From: Prevotella sp.
Lineage (GTDB): Bacteria; Bacteroidota; Bacteroidia; Bacteroidales; Bacteroidaceae
Length of the DNA: 5,599 nt
NCBI GenBank assembly: GCA_017428805.1
Contig: JAFRQC010000063.1
Location: 1 to 5,599, forward strand
Reading direction: 5' to 3'
Shown: one piece after another, positions 1 to 4,656 of the stretch
Numbering within the stretch: the stretch's first letter is position 1
Layout: the number at the start of each line of letters is the position of its first letter
Program-made: the position numbers and the translations under genes
Notes under the pieces: generated by a model
Databases searched by the model: none
What the model was told of the DNA's origin: nothing
Seen by the model: only the letters and a program-made list of their open reading frames with translations

Positions 1-1206
1 GAACTTCGGATACGACTTGCTCACCACCTGCGGGTTGTTGATCCCCAGTCCCGGACGCTTCAGGGCGAACGGAGCGAACGCCAGCGCCATACGGTGATCC
101 TCGTAGGTGTCGATGCCCTCGTCGCTCGGCTCACAGCGCTCTCCGTCCCACAGCAGCTCGCAGTCGTTGCGGCTCTCTATCACGTAGCCCAGCTTCCTCG
201 CCTCCCGTTTCAGGGCCTCGATGCGGTCCGTCTCCTTGATCTTCAGCGTCGCCAGACCCTTGAAGTGGAAGGGGATCTCCTTCGCCAGACAGGTCACGAC
301 GAACGTCTGCGCCAGGTCGGGCGAGTTCACGAAGTCATACTCCAGTTTCGGCACGCAGCGGCCGTTTCGCTTCAGCGTCACCGTCTGCGGCACACCCTGT
401 TTCTTCGTCTCGAGCACGGTCTTCACGCCCAGCAGACTGAAGATGTATCTCGTCACCGAGTCGCCCTGCTTCGAGCCGTCGGTCAGTCCCGTCAGCCTCA
501 CGGTGGCCTCGGGATCGTCGCTCAGCGCCACCATCTCATACCAGTAGCTGGCGGCACTCCAGTCGTTCTCGATGAAGTAGTTTCTTGACTTGTAGGGCTT
601 CGGCTCCACGACGATGGTGTCTGCCGATACCCAATTCGCGCTGGCACCGAACTCACCCATCATCCACAGCGTCAAGTCGATGTAGGGCCTTGAGATGATG
701 TCGTTCGTCAGATGCAGCCTCAGTCCCTTTTCCATCAAGGGACCGATGATGAGCATCGCCGAGATGTACTGCGAACTGATGCAGCCCGCCATATCCAGGT
801 CGCCGCCGGGCAGGGGCTTGCCGGTGATGCGCAGGGGCGGGAATCCCTGTTCGCCAGTGTACTCGATGTCGGCACCCAACTGTCTGAGGGCGTCCACCAG
901 CGTTCCTATCGGACGGTGCTTCATCCTTTCCGTCCCCGTCAGCACGTGCGTCCCCGGGATCAGGCTTAGGTAGGCGGTCATAAAGCGCATCGCCGTACCC
1001 GCCGCCTTGATGTTGATCTCTTCGGGCATATTCTGCAGGGCGTTGACGATCACTTCCGTGTCGTCGCAGTCGCTGATATTCTGTGGGAGCGTATCTCCGC
1101 CGCTGAGTGCGTGGATGATGAGGGCACGGTTGGAGATACTTTTCGAGGCAGGCAGATCGACGGTGGTGTCCAGTCGCTGCGGCGCCGTAAGTCTATATGT
1201 TGTCAC
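1..1206 (-). CDS. aroA: 3-phosphoshikimate 1-carboxyvinyltransferase (EPSP synthase), 3' end cut by window
   Basis: Transfers the enolpyruvyl group of PEP to shikimate-3-phosphate, the sixth step of the shikimate pathway, in the cytoplasm. The frame is open for 402 residues to the window edge; the Bacteroidales protein should end within about ten more. Visible family motifs: PASKSISNRALI with Lys22, Ser23 and Arg27 (same numbers as E. coli), AGTAMRF at 69-75, RMKHRPI with Arg98, SSQY at 144-147, PDLAQTF with putative catalytic Asp297, KETDR at 324-328, EDHRMA at 369-374 and Lys397 in SKSYP. The start is GTG at 1206: an in-frame TAA lies only seven codons upstream and there is no ATG between. 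The stretch between Arg27 and the AGTAMR motif is about 26 residues shorter than in E. coli. The residue matching E. coli Pro101 is Phe75. The gene has its own promoter and is divergent from the tRNA. Confidence 0.96.
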   Translation of the reverse strand, partial: MTTYRLTAPQRLDTTVDLPASKSISNRALIIHALSGGDTLPQNISDCDDTEVIVNALQNMPEEINIKAAGTAMRFMTAYLSLIPGTHVLTGTERMKHRPIGTLVDALRQLGADIEYTGEQGFPPLRITGKPLPGGDLDMAGCISSQYISAMLIIGPLMEKGLRLHLTNDIISRPYIDLTLWMMGEFGASANWVSADTIVVEPKPYKSRNYFIENDWSAASYWYEMVALSDDPEATVRLTGLTDGSKQGDSVTRYIFSLLGVKTVLETKKQGVPQTVTLKRNGRCVPKLEYDFVNSPDLAQTFVVTCLAKEIPFHFKGLATLKIKETDRIEALKREARKLGYVIESRNDCELLWDGERCEPSDEGIDTYEDHRMALAFAPFALKRPGLGINNPQVVSKSYPKF

Positions 1207-1215
1207 GTTTATATC

Positions 1216-1247
1216 TTTTTACTTTTTTACCTTTTCACTTTTTCACC
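1216..1247 (-). repeat. Four 8-bp tandem units in the aroA leader
   Basis: On the minus strand the four units read GGTGAAAA, AGTGAAAA, GGTAAAAA, AGTAAAAA. Together they form a perfect 8-bp period, consensus RGTRAAAA, across 32 bp. They lie between the predicted aroA transcription start (near 1254) and the GTG start codon at 1206, so they make up most of the 5' leader. Alternation of units 1/2 and 3/4 suggests a 16-bp block that duplicated and then diverged. Confidence 0.8.
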
Positions 1248-1260
1248 TTTAATTAACGTG

Positions 1261-1291
1261 CAAAGTTACACATTATTATATGTATGTGCAA
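1261..1291 (-). promoter_or_regulatory. Bacteroidetes-type promoter of aroA
   Basis: On the minus strand the -33 element TTG (1289-1291) is followed by a 20-bp spacer and a perfect -7 element TAACTTTG (1261-1268). This fits the Bacteroidetes primary sigma-factor consensus TTG/TTTG then TAnnTTTG. Transcription should start near 1254, giving a leader of roughly 48 nt. It points away from the tRNA promoter about 50 bp off. Confidence 0.78.
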
Positions 1292-1338
1292 GAAAGAATC
1301 GCAAAATTCACCTTTTTTTAAAAAAAGTTCCTCAAATA

Positions 1339-1370
1339 TTTGCATATTCCGAAAAATCTGTGTACTTTTG
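1339..1370 (+). promoter_or_regulatory. Bacteroidetes-type promoter of tRNA-Pro
   Basis: A -33 TTTG (1339-1342), a 20-bp spacer and a -7 TACTTTTG (1363-1370) match the Bacteroidetes consensus at every defined position. The predicted start is near 1377, which leaves about 50 nt of 5' leader to be removed by RNase P before the mature tRNA at 1427. Confidence 0.8.
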
Positions 1371-1426
1371 CACCCGCATTCGACAAAATGACTTGTTCAA
1401 GAGGTCGGTGCCAAGCTTAAAAGGAT

Positions 1427-1502
1427 CGGGATTTAGCGCAGTTGGTAGCGCACACGTCTGGGGGGCGCGAGGTCGCTGGTTCGAGTCCAGTAATCCCGAC
1501 CA
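1427..1502 (+). tRNA. tRNA-Pro, anticodon GGG
   Basis: A complete 76-nt cloverleaf. Acceptor stem CGGGATT/AATCCCG, D stem GCGC/GCGC, anticodon stem CACGT/GCGCG around loop CTGGGGG (anticodon GGG at 1460-1462), T arm GCTGG-TTCGAGT-CCAGT, discriminator A1499 and encoded CCA at 1500-1502. GGG reads proline codons CCC and CCU. The anticodon stem contains an A1454/C1468 mismatch (tRNA positions 28-42) and a closing T-G pair. The other stems are intact apart from one G-T pair in the T stem. The gene has its own promoter and terminator. It sits directly before the AT-rich toxin module, a common integration neighbourhood. Confidence 0.96.
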
Positions 1503-1541
1503 AAAGAAAGGCTAAGAATCAACAGATTCTTGGTCTTTTTT
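1503..1541 (+). terminator. Rho-independent terminator after tRNA-Pro
   Basis: A 7-bp stem AAGAATC/GATTCTT (1514-1520 and 1525-1531) with loop AACA is followed by GGTC and a run of six T (1536-1541). An upstream A-rich AAAAGA can also pair with the TCTTTT side, extending the hairpin across a small internal loop. It begins right after the encoded CCA. Confidence 0.75.
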
Positions 1542-1643
1542 CGTCTTAACAGGGCGATTTATGTCTCTTTTATGTTAAATGGTAACATTTTTGAGAGCAT
1601 AGTGCTTGGTATCTGAAAAACTATTCGTAAATTCGCTGACGAA

Positions 1644-2219
1644 ATGAGTAAGAATCTATATATCATAAGCGGTTGCAATGGTGCAGGAAAGACGACAGCA
1701 TCTTATACGGTGTTGCCAGAGGTTTTACACTGCAAAGAGTTTGTAAACGCTGATGAGATAGCAAGAGGCTTGTCGCCTTTCAATCCTGAAAGTGTAGCAA
1801 TTGAAGCTGGACGTTTGATGCTTCAGCGCATTGAAGATTTACTCGTTAAAGATGAATCTTTCTCTATTGAGACAACTCTTGCTACTAAGTCGTATATTAA
1901 TCTTGTTCGTAGAGCACAGGTAAAGGGATATACTGTCAGACTTCTTTTCTTTTGGCTTAATTCTCCAGAATTGGCTTTGCAACGAATAGCAGAAAGAGTG
2001 GCAAAAGGAGGGCATAATATTCCTGAGCCTATCGTAAGGCGGAGATATGTTGCAGGCATCTGCAATCTTTTCCGCTTGTTTATGAGTGAAGTTGACTCAT
2101 GGGAGATTTATGACAATAGTGAATATCCTGCCGTACAAATAGCAAGAGGCGGAAAAGATGATGAGACTTCCATAATTGTTGAATCCACTTATAAAACAAT
2201 AGCAGAATATGTCAAATAA
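1644..2219 (+). CDS. Zeta-toxin-like P-loop kinase (COG4185-type ATPase), putative toxin
   Basis: A 191-residue cytoplasmic P-loop protein. Walker A is GCNGAGKTT at 10-18 with Lys16. NADEIARGLSP at 35-45 holds Asp37, a plausible match to the substrate-side acid of zeta toxins. SIETTLATKSY at 74-84 holds a conserved-looking Glu76. ERVAKGGHNIPE at 117-128 and RRRY at 132-135 form the Arg/Lys-rich lid expected to hold phosphates. Characterised zeta toxins phosphorylate UDP-N-acetyl sugars and block cell-wall synthesis; whether this subfamily does the same is not established here. The last 11 nt overlap a 50-codon ORF, which suggests translational coupling. Sequence and codon use are clearly richer in A/T than aroA or the folE operon, a sign of transfer. 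No convincing promoter is visible in the 100 bp between the tRNA terminator and the start. It could instead be a non-toxic kinase of the same fold. Confidence 0.85.
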   Translation: MSKNLYIISGCNGAGKTTASYTVLPEVLHCKEFVNADEIARGLSPFNPESVAIEAGRLMLQRIEDLLVKDESFSIETTLATKSYINLVRRAQVKGYTVRLLFFWLNSPELALQRIAERVAKGGHNIPEPIVRRRYVAGICNLFRLFMSEVDSWEIYDNSEYPAVQIARGGKDDETSIIVESTYKTIAEYVK

Positions 2220-2361
2220 AGAGTTTTCTGAGAAATTGAAAGCCGGCATAGAACTGGCTGGTAAACGGATGCTTGAAGAGAAAGCACTTCGTGGTGAAGA
2301 TGTTATTGTGTCTTCCGATGGTAAGACAATCGAGCGCATTCCTGCAAGTCAGCTATTGTAA
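2209..2361 (+). CDS. Small 50-residue protein, candidate antitoxin of the zeta-like toxin
   Basis: The frame runs ATG 2209 to TAA 2361 and overlaps the last 11 nt of the toxin gene. The product begins MSNKEFSEKLKAG, continues through a charged, probably helical region (about residues 5-30, rich in Lys, Glu and Leu) and ends with VIVSSDGKTIERIPASQLL, which looks like a short beta hairpin. It has no membrane segment or Cys. In the pSM19035 epsilon-zeta system a small helical antitoxin blocks the kinase; size, charge and coupling suggest the same job here, but I see no clear similarity to epsilon. The order, kinase first and small protein second, is the reverse of classical epsilon-zeta. Base composition matches the toxin gene, so the two probably travelled together. 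The role is inference from context; the reading frame itself is well supported. Confidence 0.7.
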   Translation: MSNKEFSEKLKAGIELAGKRMLEEKALRGEDVIVSSDGKTIERIPASQLL

Positions 2362-2364
2362 AAA

Positions 2365-2381
2365 CGATTCTGTAAGAATCG
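2365..2381. repeat. Perfect inverted repeat just after the candidate antitoxin
   Basis: CGATTCT-GTA-AGAATCG is a 7-bp perfect stem with a 3-nt loop, three bases after the stop codon at 2359-2361. On the plus strand no T-run follows, so it is a weak terminator there. On the minus strand it is followed by TTTT. It may protect the 3' end of the toxin-module transcript or act as a weak terminator. Confidence 0.55.
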
Positions 2382-2406
2382 GAAATGTAAAGGTAAGAAG
2401 ATAAGG

Positions 2407-2494
2407 TTTTAGCGACCGCTGAAATACTTTTTACCGCCCGCCTCATTATTTTTTAGCGGCCGCTAAAATATCTTTTGGCGGTCGCTAAAAATTT
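2407..2494. repeat. Four tandem 22-bp units, each with a palindromic core
   Basis: The cores begin with AGCG, ACCG, AGCG and GGCG at 2411, 2433, 2455 and 2477, an exact 22-bp spacing. The third unit contains the perfect 18-bp palindrome TTTTAGCGGCCGCTAAAA (2451-2468). Units 1 (2407-2428) and 4 (2473-2494) each differ from a perfect palindrome by one pair, which in plus-strand RNA would be a G-U wobble. Unit 2 (2429-2450) is degraded on its right half. The array fills the space between the toxin module and the promoter of the methionine sulfoxide reductase gene. No coding frame covers it convincingly. It could be a protein-binding array, a set of RNA hairpins, or a genome-wide dispersed repeat. 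Confidence 0.85.
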
Positions 2495-2576
2495 GCAACA
2501 TCCCACTAAACTCCCTGTCAACTCCCTTCTCTCTCCCTGTTTGCATCAATGTTTGGGGATGTAACTTTTTGAGCCT

Positions 2577-2612
2577 TTTGCATACTTTATTAATTAAAAA
2601 GGTGTACCTTTG
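2577..2612 (+). promoter_or_regulatory. Probable promoter of the methionine sulfoxide reductase gene
   Basis: A perfect -7 element TACCTTTG lies at 2605-2612, 19 bp before the ATG at 2632. The nearest -33 TTTG (2577-2580) is 24 bp upstream of it, somewhat longer than the 20 bp seen in the other two promoters of this window. The -7 assignment is therefore firmer than the -33. The transcript start would be near 2619, giving a very short leader. Confidence 0.6.
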
Positions 2613-2631
2613 CAGGCAAATCACGAAAAGT

Positions 2632-3087
2632 ATGAAAGAAGAACAATATAAGTTACTGGTCAGCCAGATTGCATCGCTGATTGACGGCGAGAGGGACTTG
2701 ATTGCCGTTATGAGCAATGTGGCTGCGGCGATTCACCAGACGATGGGATTCTGGTGGACGGGGTTCTATCGGGTGATAGACGACGAGTTGGTGCTTGGCC
2801 CTTTCCAAGGCCCGGTCGCATGTATGCATATCCCATACGGAAAGGGTGTGTGTGGCACAGCCTGGCAACGGGCAGAGACGGTCATCGTGCCCGACGTTGA
2901 GCAGTTCCCGGGGCATATCGCCTGTAGCAGCGAGTCGCGTTCTGAAATCGTTGTTCCCGTGTTTGGCAACGACGGTAAGGTGATGGCCGTGCTTGACATT
3001 GACAGCGAGCGGCTGGCCACTTTCGATGATACAGACCGCAAGTATCTGGAAGAGATCTGTCAGAGGATCAGGCTGTCCATCAGATAG
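2632..3087 (+). CDS. msrC: Free methionine-(R)-sulfoxide reductase (fRMsr), GAF domain
   Basis: A cytoplasmic enzyme of 151 residues, one GAF domain, that reduces free L-methionine-(R)-sulfoxide to methionine, repairing oxidative damage. Evidence: the GFWWTGFY motif at 39-46 and LGPFQGPVAC at 55-64. Cys64, Cys74 and Cys98 have exactly the spacing (10 and 24) of the E. coli fRMsr cysteines 84, 94 and 118. SRSEIVVPV at 102-110 and VLDIDS at 120-125 complete the GAF pocket. The frame is open further upstream to a possible ATG at 2569, but that ATG lies before the promoter and adds a poor sequence; the start at 2632, just after the TACCTTTG element, gives the usual family N-terminus. The last 28 bp overlap the convergent azlD gene, so there is no room for an ordinary terminator between them. 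Confidence 0.94.
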   Translation: MKEEQYKLLVSQIASLIDGERDLIAVMSNVAAAIHQTMGFWWTGFYRVIDDELVLGPFQGPVACMHIPYGKGVCGTAWQRAETVIVPDVEQFPGHIACSSESRSEIVVPVFGNDGKVMAVLDIDSERLATFDDTDRKYLEEICQRIRLSIR

Positions 3088-3371
3088 ACGATGGCGCAGC
3101 AGATGGCGGCGACGGGGAAGAGGCCCAGGCGGCGCCAGGCGGCGATGATGCCGACGATCAGGGCGACGGTGCCCGAGAGGGGCGACAGGGTGGTCTGGAT
3201 CATACTGGGGAAGGTCATCACGGCCAGCGTGACGTAGGGCACGTAGTAGAGGAAGCTGCGCAGAAATCGGTTGGTGATCTGCCCTTTGATCAGCAGCATC
3301 GGCACCACGCGGATCAGGTTCGTGGTGATGATGCCCAGCAGGATGCAGATGATGATGCTATGCTTGTCCAT
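3060..3371 (-). CDS. azlD: AzlD-type small subunit of branched-chain amino acid exporter
   Basis: A 103-residue inner-membrane protein with about four hydrophobic segments (roughly 5-27, 40-57, 67-79 and 84-100). The segment TTNLIRVVPMLLIKG at 16-30 and the RSFLYYVPYVTLAVMTFP block at 38-55 are typical of AzlD in Bacteroidales. AzlD works with AzlC as the two-part LIV-E exporter; the Corynebacterium counterpart BrnFE exports isoleucine, leucine, valine and methionine. ATG at 3371 overlaps the end of azlC by 14 nt, so the two are translationally coupled. It is the last gene of the minus-strand operon and its 3' end runs 28 bp into the convergent methionine sulfoxide reductase gene. Confidence 0.9.
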   Translation of the reverse strand: MDKHSIIICILLGIITTNLIRVVPMLLIKGQITNRFLRSFLYYVPYVTLAVMTFPSMIQTTLSPLSGTVALIVGIIAAWRRLGLFPVAAICCAIVYLMDSLIL

Positions 3372-4083
3372 CGGCCTCCTCCGTTTTGACAGGTTTCAAC
3401 CAGGCGGCAACCGCCGAGATCAGGATGGTGAGCACGATGGTGCGCGTGCCGCTGCTCCAGCTGCTGACAACGGGGGCGACGGCACAGGCACCGCTCAGAG
3501 CGAAGCTGGCTGCGACGGCGTAGAGCACGTGGCGGTCGTCGCGGGCCGGGGGCATGATGATGGCGAGGAACATACCGTAAAGCGCCACACTGAGGGCGGC
3601 GACGATGTTGGTGGGCAGCATGCCTCCCGCGATGATGCCCGCCGCACAGCCCGATGCCCAGAAGAGGGTGGAGATGAGTGCGGCAGAGTAGGTGTAGGCC
3701 GGCGGACAATATCCCGGATGGGCGATGGATACGCCGAAGACCTCGTCGGTGACGCAGCAGGCCATCAGAATGCGATGGAACCATGAGGTGCCTGGGGCGA
3801 TCTTCTGGGAGAGGGCGGCACTCATCAGCATATAGCGCAGATTCACCACCAGACACATCGCGACAATCTCTGCGTAGGCTGCCTGGGCGGCCACGAGGGT
3901 ATAGACGCCGTATTCGCCGGCCGAGGCACGCGTAAAGAAGCTGCTAACGAATCCGATAGCAGCTGTCAGTCCCGCTTGCCTGGCGATGATGCCCAGCGAG
4001 AATGCAACGGCAAAGTACCCCAGGGCGATGGGGATGCCGATGCGAAATCCTTGAATGATATTCTTGTCCGTTACCTTATCAAT
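3358..4083 (-). CDS. azlC: AzlC-type large subunit of branched-chain amino acid exporter, probable ATT start
   Basis: An inner-membrane protein with several hydrophobic segments, the large partner of AzlD in LIV-E family export of branched-chain amino acids (and methionine in BrnFE). Family sequence is continuous from the first membrane segment: GFRIGIPIALGYFAVAFSLG (residues 12-31), ASAGEYG (53-59), NLRYMLMSAALSQK (82-95), TDEVFGVSIAHPGY near 113-126, and LSVALYGMFLAIIMPPAR in the second half. The frame has no ATG, GTG or TTG before residue 64, where a GTG (3894) would drop the first membrane segment. The only sensible start is ATT at 4083, which overlaps the stop of the upstream gene as ATTGA and gives 241 residues. 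ATT starts are rare (infC is the classic case), so an altered start codon or a sequence error is possible. Function is well supported; the start is not. Confidence 0.9.
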   Translation of the reverse strand: MDKVTDKNIIQGFRIGIPIALGYFAVAFSLGIIARQAGLTAAIGFVSSFFTRASAGEYGVYTLVAAQAAYAEIVAMCLVVNLRYMLMSAALSQKIAPGTSWFHRILMACCVTDEVFGVSIAHPGYCPPAYTYSAALISTLFWASGCAAGIIAGGMLPTNIVAALSVALYGMFLAIIMPPARDDRHVLYAVAASFALSGACAVAPVVSSWSSGTRTIVLTILISAVAAWLKPVKTEEADGQA

Positions 4084-4651
4084 CGTCGGGGTTACGCTTG
4101 TAGTGGAACTCCTGGATGTTGGGGTTCGTGCCCAGGTCGCCTCCGATGGTTGTGGGCTGGATGAGCTTCTGGTTGTAGTTCTTGCGCATCGGGCCGATAC
4201 GGAGAAGGAAGTCGTTGAAGTTGGCCGTGGGGATCACCATTCCGAAGATGCCGAAGCCTACGCGCGTACCTTCTGTCTTGACATTGTTGTAGACATAAGC
4301 GGTGCGGAAGAACGAGTGGTTGAAGATTTCCAGACGGTTGTACTTGTCGAACACCTCGCGCCACTCCTGACCTACCTTTGTGGTGTCGGCCTTGGTGAAG
4401 ATGAAGCCGATGTTGTGGACGAAATCGTCGATCTGGTCGCCTCGGATACTGTCGTTCTGTTCCATGCACTGCATGATGTTGTCGTTCATCTCGTCGCGCA
4501 TCTCCTGGTCAGTGGGTTTGGTGAGAACGGCGATGATGAAGAGCACCAAGAGGATGATTGCTAAAATGACAAATTTGCCGAGGCAGCTGTGAAGGAACAT
4601 CTTTCCTACGCTCTCGTTAGTTTTGTAACCTTGGTTGTCTGATGGGTTCAT
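4079..4651 (-). CDS. Single-pass membrane protein of unknown function
   Basis: 190 residues. A hydrophilic N-terminus (1-24) is followed by one strong membrane helix (about 26-43, KFVILAIILLVLFIIAVL) and then a soluble domain of about 145 residues. The short charged tail before the helix and the absence of a cleavage site suggest a signal anchor with the C-terminal domain outside the cytoplasm. After the helix, TKPTDQEMRDEMND resembles the TNPS-type junction of some small anchored DUF proteins, but I cannot name a family. Later features are an aromatic stretch (FNHSFFRTAYVYNN, 110-123) and a Gly-rich hydrophobic turn VGFGIFGMVIP (131-141). Its start is 5 nt after the folE stop and its end overlaps azlC, so it is an internal member of the operon. 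Confidence 0.85.
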   Translation of the reverse strand: MNPSDNQGYKTNESVGKMFLHSCLGKFVILAIILLVLFIIAVLTKPTDQEMRDEMNDNIMQCMEQNDSIRGDQIDDFVHNIGFIFTKADTTKVGQEWREVFDKYNRLEIFNHSFFRTAYVYNNVKTEGTRVGFGIFGMVIPTANFNDFLLRIGPMRKNYNQKLIQPTTIGGDLGTNPNIQEFHYKRNPDD

Positions 4652-4656
4652 AGTTG

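Noticed and set aside
94..588. Long plus-strand open frame opposite aroA
   Set aside because: Antisense to a strongly supported aroA; product is an Arg/His/Leu-rich composition artefact with no family motif.
1111..1515. Plus-strand open frame running through the aroA start, both promoters and the tRNA
   Set aside because: It overlaps regulatory and tRNA sequence and changes composition abruptly; not a plausible protein.
1606..1635. Possible promoter for the toxin gene (TTG, 19-bp spacer, TAAATTCG)
   Set aside because: The -7 element has a mismatch and transcription would start almost on the ATG; too weak to call. The TTCG-CTGA-CGAA inverted repeat at 1632-1643 is only four base pairs and equally weak.
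2498..2562. Inverted repeat ACATCCC/GGGATGT followed by a T-run, as a terminator
   Set aside because: The arms are separated by about 50 nt, far more than in usual terminators; likely chance.
1427..2631. Integrated element using tRNA-Pro as attachment site
   Set aside because: I found no direct repeat of the tRNA 3' end downstream and no integrase in the window; only the proximity and base composition support it.
2463..2717. Minus-strand frame covering the 22-bp repeats and the start of the sulfoxide reductase gene
   Set aside because: It crosses a promoter and repeat array and overlaps a well-supported gene; no motif.
3314..3856. Alternative minus-strand frame inside azlC/azlD, and the plus-strand frame 3271-3786
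   Set aside because: Both are GC-rich shadows of azlC, which carries clear membrane-family sequence in its own frame.
3358..3894. azlC starting at GTG 3894
   Set aside because: This would remove the first membrane segment and the ASAGEYG block, both conserved in the family and present upstream in the same frame.
4055..4564. Plus-strand frame of 169 codons rich in Val, Glu and Asp
   Set aside because: Antisense shadow of the anchored membrane protein, which fits the operon spacing and has a clear membrane helix.
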